In this document: positions 1-8,405 of the stretch, piece by piece
Layout: every line of letters begins with the position of its first letter
Position numbering within the stretch: the stretch's first letter is position 1
Assembly: GCA_963734025.1 (NCBI GenBank)
Contig: CAVTFR010000009.1
Coordinates: 88,282-152,281 of the forward strand
Length of the DNA: 64,000 bases
DNA from: JACVRW01 sp963734025
Lineage (GTDB): Bacteria > Actinomycetota > Thermoleophilia > Solirubrobacterales > Thermoleophilaceae
Direction of reading: 5' to 3'
Notes under the pieces: model-generated
Seen by the model: the letters and a program-made list of their open reading frames with translations, nothing else
What the model was told of the DNA's origin: nothing
Database searches by the model: none
Translations under genes and position numbers: made by a program

Positions 1-887
1 CGGAATTGACGGTTCTCGAACAGGCCGGGAGTGATCATCGGGTTGGGCGCGCGCCGCTCCCACCACACGAACAGCACCCCCAGCAGGATCGCCCCCTGCA
101 TCAGACTGAGCCACAGCGGCAGGTCGCCGCCGAAGGGGTTGGCCTCGATCAGCGCGACGGTGAACATGAAGACCGCACCGCCCAGCAGCAGCATGCCCTT
201 CACGTCGACCTGGCGCCCCGCTGACAGGTCCCAGGTCTCGGGCCACCAGCGCAGGCAGAGGATCACGCCGATGATCCCGAACGGGATGTTGATCAGGAAG
301 ATCCAGTGCCAGCTCGCGACCTCGACGAGCACGCCGCCGATCACGGGGCCGAGCGCCGACGAGACGAGCGCCACCACGGCGATAAGCGCCAGGCCGCGGC
401 CACGCTGCTCGGGTGGGAACACGAGCACGGTCATCGCGAACCCGAGCGGTGCGAGGATGCCCGCGCCGGCTCCCTGGATGACCCGGAAGGCGATCAGCCA
501 CTCGATCGACCATGACAACGCGCAGAGCGCCGAGCCGATCGTGAAGACGATCAGGCCGATGACGAAGAACTTGCGTCGTCCGAACTGATCCGCGAGCCGC
601 CCCATCGACACGAGCAGGACCGCGAAGATGATGTTGTAGGCGTTGATGACCCACGTGACCGTCGCGATGTCGGTCGACATCTCGTCCTGCAGCTCCGGGA
701 TCGAGACGTTGACGATCGACACGTCGAGCAGCGACATCGCCCAGCCGATCATCATCACGCCGAAGATCCGCCACTTGTTCGCATAGAGGAACTCGGTCGG
801 CGGGTTCTTGCGCTCGACGGACCCGTTCACCGTGGCGGCGGCGCCGTCACCGTCCACGCCGGCCGGCCTGCGGCGCCTCAGCCTCAC
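1..887 (-). CDS. MFS multidrug exporter, DHA2/EmrB type (3' end outside window)
   Basis: Partial gene; about 295 N-terminal residues are visible and the reading frame runs off the left edge. Recognised as a 14-TM drug:H+ antiporter of the EmrB/QacA type: the first helix carries the family pattern LDVSIVNVSIPEL, followed by the loop GRLADQFGRRKF between TM2 and TM3 and the motif C region SSALGPVIGGVLVE. The GTG start at 887 overlaps the TGA of the upstream sulfatase-like gene (GTGA), so the two are probably translationally coupled. The family extrudes hydrophobic compounds across the cytoplasmic membrane; the substrate cannot be told. Its place at the end of a sulfatase-like operon suggests export of something made or modified by those proteins, which is inference. 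Confidence 0.9.
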   Translation of the reverse strand, partial: MRLRRRRPAGVDGDGAAATVNGSVERKNPPTEFLYANKWRIFGVMMIGWAMSLLDVSIVNVSIPELQDEMSTDIATVTWVINAYNIIFAVLLVSMGRLADQFGRRKFFVIGLIVFTIGSALCALSWSIEWLIAFRVIQGAGAGILAPLGFAMTVLVFPPEQRGRGLALIAVVALVSSALGPVIGGVLVEVASWHWIFLINIPFGIIGVILCLRWWPETWDLSAGRQVDVKGMLLLGGAVFMFTVALIEANPFGGDLPLWLSLMQGAILLGVLFVWWERRAPNPMITPGLFENRQF

Positions 888-2476
888 GGGCTCACCGCCG
901 GCGGCGCCGACTCGGGCGTGCGCTCGTTCAGCGGGAGCTTGCCGCCCTCGGGGATGCGCCCGTCGAACTCGAAGTCCTCGGGCTCGGTGCCGTCCTCCGG
1001 CTCGTCGTTGTTGATCGCGTCGAAGTCGTTGGGGATGCCGTCGTCGTCGATGTCGTCGTCGCCGCGCTGGCGGGTGGGGCGGAGCGCGCCGTCGGGACCG
1101 AACTCGGGCAGCGTGCCGCCTGCGACCATCAGCGCAACCTGCGACATCTCGGTCAGCTGGCCGGGATCCTCGTTCGCAATGTCGTCGTAGCGCTTGATGT
1201 CATCCTCGACCTCCTCGTCGTCGTCGTACATCCGGCGCTCGATCTCCTCGCGATCGGCGACCATGAGCCAGCGGTCGTCCTGCACGATGATGTTGGAGCC
1301 GACCGCCGTGATGTTGAAGGGACGGTCGTAGAGGTCGTCCTCGTCGACGTCGTCGAACAGGGCGGTCAGGTCCTCTCCGCCCATCTTGCCCGGGATGGTC
1401 GCGCCCATGAACGACAGGATCGTCGGGGCGACGTCGTGGGTGGTGGCATACCAGTCGACGTCGTTGCCGCCCTCGTCGCCGTCGGGATGGCGGATCAGGA
1501 ACGGGATCTCGTAGGCGGGCCGGTAGGAGGTTGGGGCGGCGATGCCGAGCATGGCGTGCTCGCCCAGCGAGATGCCCTGGTCGCCGATCGCGACGACGAG
1601 CGTGGAGTCGAGCAGGTCGAGCTCGGAGAGCGCGTCCATCAGCCGTCCGACCTCGTCGTCAACGGCCTCGACGTGCCTGCGGTAGGCCCCGCGCACCCGC
1701 TCCTCGTCCCTGCCGCTCCAGTTGAGCTCGACCATGCGCCCGTTCAGTGGCCCGATGCCCTCCTCCTCGACTTCTCCGGGCCTGACGTACACGCGCGGCG
1801 CCACGGCCGCGTCGAGCGGGTCGAAGGGGTCGATCGCGAGGAAGAACGGGCTCTCGCCGGCCAGGCCGCGGAGCTCGCGGATGCCGGCGCGGAACGTGCG
1901 CGCGGCGGCGTTCGTCTGGCGCGCGATCGCGGGCAGTAGTTCGCTCTCGATGCCGGGCTGCCCGGTCGAGCGGGCGCGTTCGGTCGCACCCGTTGTCTTC
2001 ACGTCCGGCCAGCGCGGGCCGGTCAGGGTGGGGTTGTCGCTCACGTACGCGGTCGTGACCCCGTGCCCGCGCAGCGTCTCCGTCAAGACGGGCTGGTGAT
2101 CCCAGATCGGCGTGAAACCCGGCACGGCCGCGAGCCCGTCGGTGTGCCTCCAGTCGCGGAACGGGTAGGCGCGCATTCCGGTGATCAGCGCGCGCCGCGC
2201 AGACAGCCCCGGCATCGACTCCGGGACGGTGCGGTCGAAGCGCAGCGAGTCGCCGGTCAGGTCGTTCAGGTTGGGCGTGTCGGCCGGCGAGCCGCCCTCG
2301 AAGGCGTCGACATGGTCCTGGCGAACGAGCGGCAGGACGACGAGCACGACGTTCCGCGAGCCGTCGCGGTCGTCCTGCTGCCCAGCTGCCGCGTTGGGCA
2401 GCGCGCCGACGCCGAAGATGCCCGCGCCCGCGGCGCCGATGCCGCCGCGGCGCAGAAGCGAGCGCCGGTTGATCAC
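884..2476 (-). CDS. Sulfatase-like protein, probable pseudoenzyme with Asp-rich calcium-binding-like tail
   Basis: 530 aa from a GTG that overlaps the upstream TGA. The N-terminus has a Tat-like twin-arginine region (RRSLLRRGG) and a hydrophobic stretch, so it is probably exported. The alkaline phosphatase/sulfatase fold is recognisable (RRALITG, GDQGISLGEHAM, TPNLNDL), but the catalytic set looks lost: Gly90 sits where the Cys/Ser nucleophile of C-x-P-x-R should be, the N-terminal metal Asp is replaced (VVLPLVRQD), the FDPH histidine is Leu (FDPLD) and the C-terminal DH/DN pair is DQ. The last ~60 residues contain a DIDDDGIPNDFD-type stretch like thrombospondin type 3 calcium repeats. It is paralogous to the next gene upstream. 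A structural or regulatory role is likely; the ligand is unknown. Confidence 0.8.
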   Translation of the reverse strand: MINRRSLLRRGGIGAAGAGIFGVGALPNAAAGQQDDRDGSRNVVLVVLPLVRQDHVDAFEGGSPADTPNLNDLTGDSLRFDRTVPESMPGLSARRALITGMRAYPFRDWRHTDGLAAVPGFTPIWDHQPVLTETLRGHGVTTAYVSDNPTLTGPRWPDVKTTGATERARSTGQPGIESELLPAIARQTNAAARTFRAGIRELRGLAGESPFFLAIDPFDPLDAAVAPRVYVRPGEVEEEGIGPLNGRMVELNWSGRDEERVRGAYRRHVEAVDDEVGRLMDALSELDLLDSTLVVAIGDQGISLGEHAMLGIAAPTSYRPAYEIPFLIRHPDGDEGGNDVDWYATTHDVAPTILSFMGATIPGKMGGEDLTALFDDVDEDDLYDRPFNITAVGSNIIVQDDRWLMVADREEIERRMYDDDEEVEDDIKRYDDIANEDPGQLTEMSQVALMVAGGTLPEFGPDGALRPTRQRGDDDIDDDGIPNDFDAINNDEPEDGTEPEDFEFDGRIPEGGKLPLNERTPESAPPAVSP

Positions 2477-4017
2477 CCCCCGATCACCGCCTTGGTGCCG
2501 CTCGGTGCGAATTGCGGCAGCGTCCCGCCGGCCTCGTCCTCCAGTATGCGCCAGAGCCGGTCGACGACCTCCGGGTGCTGGTCCGCGACGTCGGTCAGCT
2601 CCTGCGGGTCGGACCTCTTGTCGTAGAGCCGCTTGCGCATGCCCTCGCTGTCCGAGAGCAGGAACCAGTCGAGGTCGCCGACGAGGACGTAGTCGTCGTA
2701 GCAGGAGGTGAAGTGGGGCCGCGACGGAGGCTCGCCTCCGTCGAACAAGACCGACAGGTCCTCTCCGCCCATCAGCCCGGGCGCGCGCACGCCCATGAAC
2801 CCGAGCGCGGTGCGCGGCAGGTCGTGCGTCGAGGCGAAGTAGTCGCTCGTGTCGCCGGCGCGCTTGCCCTCGGGGTGCCTGATCATGCACGGCACGTGGT
2901 AGATGTGCCAGTGCGCCCGGGCCCCGTGCTTTCCGAGGATGCCGTGCTCGCCGAGCGTCAGGCCGTGGTCCGACATGTACATGATCACGGTGTTGTCGAG
3001 CAGCTTCTGGCGGTCGAGCTCGTTCATCAGTCGCCCGACCCACTCGTCGACGAATTCGATCTCGGCGGCGTAGAGCTCGCGCACGCGCTCGATCGTGTCG
3101 TCGTCCACGTCGACGTCGATCACCCATGAGTAGGGCGTCTCGAACGGTTGGATCGGCGTGATGCCCTGCTTCTCGATGCCCTTGGGGGTGGTGCCGAAGC
3201 GCGCCTGGTAGACGCGCGGGGCGTCGAGCGGCTCGTGCGGGTCGAAGGCGTCGATGCCAAGGAAGAAGGGCTTGCCCTCATCCTTCAGGTCGTCGAGCAG
3301 CCGCAGCCCCGAGCGGATCACGCGCGCGGTCGGATAGTCGCCGTCCGAGTCGCGGTAGACCGAGTTCCAGCCCGCCATCGCCCGGAGCCGCCCCACCTCG
3401 ACGGTGTCGGACAGCTCGGGGAGCAGGTAGCGCTCGACCGTCGATCGGGTGGCCGGGCGTTTGAAGGGCTTGTTGAGGAAGCGGTAGGCGCCCTGGGAGT
3501 AGCTCGGCTTGACGACGTCGAGGGTGCGCCTGAAGTTCGAGAAGCGCGGCCCGATCAGGAACGGGTTGTCGGTGCAGTAGGCGGTCTCGATGTCGGCCTC
3601 GCCCAGCACCTCGGTGACGATCGGCTGGAAGTCCGGGATGGGGATCCAGCCGGGGCCGACGGGGAGGCCCTTGGTCGGGACGTAGTTGCGGAACGGGAAG
3701 GAGCGGACGCCGGTCAGCAGCGCCCGGCGGGCGGGACCCGTCGGCATGGCCTCCGGGACAGCGTGCGTGAACGTGAGCGAGTCCTTGGCGAGCGCGTCGA
3801 TGTTCGGCGTCTTCGCCAGCGAGTTGCTGTTGTAGTACGAGATGTAGTCCGCGCGCGTGGAGTCCGTGAAGAGCAGCAGGACGTTCGGCGCGTCCGCGTC
3901 GTGCTCGGTGGAGGGCTCGAAGTAGTCGTCGCCGCAGGCCGATGCGGCAATCGCGGCGGCGCCGGTCGCGCCCGCCCCGAACAGCCCTCGTCGTGTAAAG
4001 CCTCCCCGGGAGCCCAT
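2473..4017 (-). CDS. Tat-exported sulfatase-family hydrolase with Thr in the nucleophile position
   Basis: 514 aa. A twin-arginine signal (TRRGLFGAG, residues 8-16) ends in a possible lipobox at Cys28 (AASAC), so it may be a Tat-exported lipoprotein. Metal-site elements of the sulfatase superfamily are present: FTDSTRAD near residue 52, FDPHEPLD in the middle, and MSDHGLTLGEHG. The active-site motif reads T-G-P-A-R (residues 93-97) where type I sulfatases have C-x-P-S-R, so formylglycine cannot form. Threonine nucleophiles occur in related phosphotransferases and phosphodiesterases (LtaS, NPP), so a phospho- rather than sulfo-ester substrate is possible (inference). It is first in an operon with a degenerate paralogue and an MFS exporter. 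Confidence 0.85.
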   Translation of the reverse strand: MGSRGGFTRRGLFGAGATGAAAIAASACGDDYFEPSTEHDADAPNVLLLFTDSTRADYISYYNSNSLAKTPNIDALAKDSLTFTHAVPEAMPTGPARRALLTGVRSFPFRNYVPTKGLPVGPGWIPIPDFQPIVTEVLGEADIETAYCTDNPFLIGPRFSNFRRTLDVVKPSYSQGAYRFLNKPFKRPATRSTVERYLLPELSDTVEVGRLRAMAGWNSVYRDSDGDYPTARVIRSGLRLLDDLKDEGKPFFLGIDAFDPHEPLDAPRVYQARFGTTPKGIEKQGITPIQPFETPYSWVIDVDVDDDTIERVRELYAAEIEFVDEWVGRLMNELDRQKLLDNTVIMYMSDHGLTLGEHGILGKHGARAHWHIYHVPCMIRHPEGKRAGDTSDYFASTHDLPRTALGFMGVRAPGLMGGEDLSVLFDGGEPPSRPHFTSCYDDYVLVGDLDWFLLSDSEGMRKRLYDKRSDPQELTDVADQHPEVVDRLWRILEDEAGGTLPQFAPSGTKAVIGG

Positions 4018-4063
4018 TCCGAGGGCCGCAGGCTAGCTGACGGGCCGGGCCGCCACCCGGCTG

Positions 4064-4348
4064 TCAGAGTCTTCCGCAGTCGTCGACGGCGCGCTGGCGC
4101 TCCTCGACGAAGGACACCTTGACCGGGCCCGTGCTGCGGGTGTTGAAGGCGGAGACGGCCACCGCCGGATACTTGGCCTCGGCGGCGGTCAGGCAGCTGC
4201 GGTAGCGCGCCTCGAGCGCGATGACCACCACGGACAGGGTGAGGAGGGTCAGGGCGACCACTGCCGCGATGGTGCCGGTGCGACGGGGGTTCTGCAAGGG
4301 CGCGGACTCCGTTCCTTTCGTTGCAACATGCCATCGCACAGGAGACAA
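4064..4348 (-). CDS. Small single-pass membrane protein, unknown function
   Basis: 94 aa from a TTG start; not recognised. One transmembrane helix (about residues 28-47, IAAVVALTLLTLSVVVIAL) is followed by a short extracytoplasmic tail with two cysteines (RSCLT and DDCGRL) that could pair. It lies 46 bp upstream of the sulfatase-like operon on the same strand and could be its first gene. Its 5' part covers the region immediately upstream of the collagen-like gene on the other strand. The start is uncertain; an internal start just before the helix is possible. Confidence 0.5.
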   Translation of the reverse strand: MSPVRWHVATKGTESAPLQNPRRTGTIAAVVALTLLTLSVVVIALEARYRSCLTAAEAKYPAVAVSAFNTRSTGPVKVSFVEERQRAVDDCGRL

Positions 4349-4368
4349 GGGGGTACCATCTCGTGGCT

Positions 4369-5924
4369 ATGCCGACTTGTCGGTATTCGGCGGGTCGGTT
4401 CGCCTCCCTGCTGCTGGCTCTTGTCGTGTGCGGATCCGCCGCTCCGGCGTTCGCGGAATCCGGCACACCAGATTTTCCCCTGACCCCCCGAAAGCTCCTC
4501 GTCGAGGGGAGCGGGTCGTCGCTTCGGGTGCCGGTCCCGGTGCTGTGCCCGAACACCGAGGTCAGCGGATGCTCGGGCTTCGTCACGCTTCGGGCCCGCT
4601 TCCCGGCGTCCTCGAACGTGCAGACGATCGGGCGCCTTGGCTACAGCGTGGGGTCACACGAGTTCGAGTTCGTCAACGTGCCGCTCGGCCCGGTTGCCAG
4701 CCGCGTGCTCACTGAGCGGGGCACGCTCCCGGTCGTAGCCAGGGTGGCCGGAGCCAATACTTCTGTCCGCCGGGGGTTCCTGCTTATTCGACGTCAGGAT
4801 GGAGAACAGACCGGGCCGCGAGGTCCACAGGGTCCGCAAGGCCAGCCAGGCTCGACCGGGCCACAGGGTGCGACGGGGCCGCAGGGCGCCCTCGGAGCGA
4901 CGGGACCGGCGGGACCGCAGGGCGAGACGGGACCGGCGGGACCGCAGGGCCCGGTCGGTCCGGAGGGCGCCACCGGACCCCAGGGCGCGACAGGCGCGAC
5001 GGGAGCCCAGGGCGCGGCAGGGCCGCAAGGCGAGACCGGTGCGACGGGTGCTCAGGGCCCGGCGGGTCCTCAGGGCGAAACAGGCGCGACCGGCGCTCAG
5101 GGCACGGCGGGTCCGCAGGGTGCGACGGGAGCCACCGGCGCGACGGGTGCGGCGGGTCCTCAGGGCGAAACAGGCGCGACCGGCGCTCAGGGCCCGGCGG
5201 GTCCGCAGGGCGAGACAGGCGCGACCGGCGCTCAGGGCCCGGCGGGGCCGCAGGGTCAAACGGGAGCCACTGGCGCCCAGGGCCCCGCTGGACCCCAGGG
5301 CAACATCGGTCCGACCGGCCCCGCCGGACCGCAGGGCGCCACGGGACCGGCCGGACCGCAGGGCGCCACCGGCGCGACAGGAGCACAGGGCTCGGTCGGA
5401 GCGCAGGGCGCGATTGGCCCGACGGGCCCGGCCGGACCAACCGGTGGGACGGGGCCCGCGGGGCCCCAGGGCCTGCCCGGTTCGCAGGGCACCCCGGGCG
5501 CGGCCGGCGCTCAGGGACCAGCGGGCCCAGCCGGACCGGCGGGCGCGACCGGCGCCACCGGACCGCAGGGAGCACCTGGCCCGACCGGACCCGTGGGTCC
5601 GACTGGCCCGACCGGGCCGGCGCCGCTCACGGCCGTCGGGTCGTTCTTCGCCACCAGCCCCAGCGCGAGCGTGGCACCGGAGCGTCGGCCCCGCTCACCA
5701 CCGCCGGGGCCGGAAACACGGCGGGAGCGTTCACGCTCGCGACGAACACGGTGACCGTGGTCAACGCGGGCACGTACCTGCTCGAGTACATGGTGGCGGT
5801 CACCAGCGCGACCGCGGTCTTCGCCCTGGTCGTCAACGGAGTTCAGGTGCCTGGCACGAACGGAGTCGCCCGGGCCGGTGGCACGAACACCACCGCTCGT
5901 CAGCTCAGCGCACGGCAGCCGTGA
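4369..5924 (+). CDS. BclA-like collagen-repeat surface protein (one frameshift near the C-terminus)
   Basis: The ATG at 4369 begins a Sec signal peptide (hydrophobic FASLLLALVVCGSAAPAFA). A ~125-residue N-terminal domain follows, then about 270 residues of Gly-X-Y repeats (4806-5630) dominated by GPQG, GATGAQ and GETGAT. Frame 1 then reads into nonsense and stops at 5754. Shifting by one base at ~5679 restores a plausible C-terminal globular domain (GAFTLATNTVTVVNAGTYLL, then FALVVNGVQVPGT) ending with TGA at 5922-5924, which resembles the trimerising jelly-roll domain of Bacillus BclA. A lost G in the CCGGAG run would explain the break. It probably forms a surface filament. A candidate promoter -10 (TACCAT) lies 9 nt before the ATG. 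Confidence 0.8.
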
Positions 5925-6149
5925 CACTTGACCGCTGGTTCGACCGTCTCTCGTGCGAAACATCTCGAACCGGCACGGATTCGTTGGCCGGGGCCGTGCT
6001 GGAGGGTGCAGCACGCCGACCAGCGTGATGGCTCACGCTCCTCAAGGTGGGCTAGCAGAGGCTTTGTTGGCGGGCTCCATCCGGGATCACCGCCTCTTAA
6101 CGGGCCGGCCGCGCGCTCGTAACAAACGGGCCCCGGGTAGACCGGAAGC

Positions 6150-8405
6150 ATGCCGCGCATGAACCGCACCCGCCTGCTGTCGCTCGCCCTGCTCGTCGTC
6201 ATCGCGCTCACCGGCGTCTCCGTCGCGCGCGCCGGTGACAAAGACGACCATCATGGAAAGGGACACGACGCCGATCCGCTGGTGATCGCCCACCGCGGCG
6301 CCTCGGGCTACCGCCCCGAGCACACGCTGGCGGCGTATGAGCTGGGCGCGCGCCTGGGGGCGGATTACGTCGAGCCGGACTTGGTGCGGACGAAGGACGG
6401 CGTGCTGGTGGCACGTCACGAGAACGAGATCTCGGGCACCACGGACGTCGCGACCCGCCCGGAGTTCGCCGACCGCCGCACGACGAAGGTGATCGACGGC
6501 CTCTCGTTGACCGGCTGGTTCACCGAGGACTTCACGCTTGCCGAGCTGAAGACGCTGCGCGCGGTGGAGCGCATCCCGGCGCTGCGGCCGCGCAACACGC
6601 GTTTCAACGGCTTCTACGAGGTGCCGACCTTCCAGGAGGTCATCGACCTGACGAAGCGGCTCTCGAAGGAGCTCGGCCGGCCGATCGGGATCTACCCCGA
6701 GACGAAGCACCCGACCTACTTCCGCGACATCGGTCTTCCGCTCGAGGAGCCGCTCGTGCGCGTGCTCAACCGCAACGGCCTGAACAGCCGGCGCGCGAAG
6801 GTGTTCGTCCAGTCGTTCGAGGTCGGCAACCTGCAGGCGCTCGACGACGAGCTGCGTGTGCCGCTCGTGCAGCTGCTCGGCGCTCGCACTCAGAAGCCGT
6901 GGGACTTCGTCGTGTCCGGCGACCCGCGCACGTACGCGGACATGGCCACTCCGGCCGGCCTCGAGGACATCGCAGAGTACGCAGACGGCGTGGGCCCTTC
7001 GAAGGACTACATTGTCCCGCGCGACGCCGCGGGCAACTCGCTGCCGCCCACGTCGTTCGTCGACGACGCCCATCGTGCGGGCCTCCTCGTCCACCCCTAC
7101 ACATTCCGCAACGAGAACAGCTTCCTGCCGCTCGAGCTGAGGTCGTCGGACGACCCGGCCGCCTACGGCAACGCGGCCGCCGAGTACGAGCAGTTCTTCG
7201 AGCTCGGCGTGGACGGTCTCTTCTCCGACAACGCCGACACCGCCCTGCGAGCACGCGGCGGCGGCAAGGCGGGCCCTGGCGAGGCGCGCCTTCTGGCCCG
7301 AGCGATCCTGCCGTCGGACGCGTACCAGCCTGGGCCGCAGTCGGGCGCGATGGTGGCCCCGACCAACGGCGTGACGCCGCCGTTCCCGGGGCAGCCGATC
7401 CCGGGCTTCTCCGCTGTGCTCGACGGGCCGGCGGGGACCTACTACGGCATGCCCGACAACGGCTACGGCGCGAAGACCAACTCGGCCGACTTCCTGCTGC
7501 GGCTGTACCGGATCCGGCCCGACTTCAAGACCGCCAACGGCGGCAGCGGCGAGGTCGACGTCCTCGATTTCATCCAGCTGCGCGATCCGGACAACAGGGT
7601 GAACTTCCCGCTCACCCGGCCCGACCGGCTGCTGACCGGCGCGGACTTCGACCTCGAGTCCGTGCGGCGCGCGCCCAACGGTGACCTCTGGTTCGGCGAG
7701 GAGTTCGGACCCTTCCTCCTGCACACGGACGCGGGCGGCCGCGTGCTCGAGGCGCCGATCCCGCTGCGTGGCGTTCAGTCGCCGCAAAACCCGTTCCTGC
7801 CGAGCCCCGACGCGTGGAACATCCCGGCGAGCCGGGGCTTCGAGCCGATGGCGCTGAGCAGCGACGGCCGCCGCCTCTACCCGATGCTCGAGGGAGCCCT
7901 CCGGAACGATCCCGATCCGCGCCGGCGTGTCATCAACGAGTTCTCGATCCGCGCCGGCGAGTACACGGACCGCACCTGGAACTACCGCGTCGACGCCGAG
8001 TTCCCGGATGCCGTGATCGGCGACATGACGGCCGTCGACAGGAATCGCTTCGTGCTGATCGAGCGTGACGACGCCCAGGGCGTCGAGGCCCAGCAGAAGA
8101 AGATCTACCTGATCGATCTGCGCAACACCGACGACGAGGGCTATCTCGAGAAGGAGCTGGTGCTCGACCTGCTGGCGATCCGCGACCCGTACGACGTCTC
8201 TCTGCCTGCGCGCCCCGGTGAGTTCGGCGTCGGCGACCCGTTCTCGTTCCCGCTGCAGTCCGTCGAGAGCCTCGAGGTCCTCGACGACGACCGGCTGCTG
8301 ATCGCGAACGACAACAACTACCCCGGCAGCGACGGCCGCTGGGTCGCGCGCGACCGGCCCGACGACGTCGAGCTGATCGTGGTGAGGCTGGGCGAAGAGC
8401 TCTAG
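6150..8405 (+). CDS. Secreted glycerophosphodiester phosphodiesterase fused to a phytase-like esterase domain
   Basis: 751 aa with a Sec signal peptide (LLSLALLVVIALTGVSVARA). The first domain (about residues 43-365) is a GDPD TIM barrel: IAHRGASGYRPEHT supplies His48, Arg49 and Glu57; DYVEPDLV supplies Glu75 and Asp77; His90 is in VARHE. The second domain (about 390-751) matches the 'esterase-like activity of phytase' family (GPAGTYYGMPDNGYG, APNGDLWFGEEFGPFLL, RGFEPMAL, SVESLEVLDDDRLLIANDNN). Together they suggest release of phosphate or glycerol phosphate from phosphodiesters outside the cell. The stop codon shares the tetramer CTAG with the stop of the convergent acyl-CoA ligase. The start could also be ATG 6159. 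Confidence 0.9.
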   Translation: MPRMNRTRLLSLALLVVIALTGVSVARAGDKDDHHGKGHDADPLVIAHRGASGYRPEHTLAAYELGARLGADYVEPDLVRTKDGVLVARHENEISGTTDVATRPEFADRRTTKVIDGLSLTGWFTEDFTLAELKTLRAVERIPALRPRNTRFNGFYEVPTFQEVIDLTKRLSKELGRPIGIYPETKHPTYFRDIGLPLEEPLVRVLNRNGLNSRRAKVFVQSFEVGNLQALDDELRVPLVQLLGARTQKPWDFVVSGDPRTYADMATPAGLEDIAEYADGVGPSKDYIVPRDAAGNSLPPTSFVDDAHRAGLLVHPYTFRNENSFLPLELRSSDDPAAYGNAAAEYEQFFELGVDGLFSDNADTALRARGGGKAGPGEARLLARAILPSDAYQPGPQSGAMVAPTNGVTPPFPGQPIPGFSAVLDGPAGTYYGMPDNGYGAKTNSADFLLRLYRIRPDFKTANGGSGEVDVLDFIQLRDPDNRVNFPLTRPDRLLTGADFDLESVRRAPNGDLWFGEEFGPFLLHTDAGGRVLEAPIPLRGVQSPQNPFLPSPDAWNIPASRGFEPMALSSDGRRLYPMLEGALRNDPDPRRRVINEFSIRAGEYTDRTWNYRVDAEFPDAVIGDMTAVDRNRFVLIERDDAQGVEAQQKKIYLIDLRNTDDEGYLEKELVLDLLAIRDPYDVSLPARPGEFGVGDPFSFPLQSVESLEVLDDDRLLIANDNNYPGSDGRWVARDRPDDVELIVVRLGEEL

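Noticed and set aside
4654..5575. Minus-strand frames rich in Pro/Arg/Leu opposite the collagen repeats
   Set aside because: They mirror the Gly-X-Y repeat on the other strand; no start signal or conserved motif.
4806..5630. Short-period direct repeats that might be taken for a CRISPR or tandem repeat array
   Set aside because: Period is 9 or 18 bases and stays in frame, encoding Gly-X-Y; there are no unique spacers.
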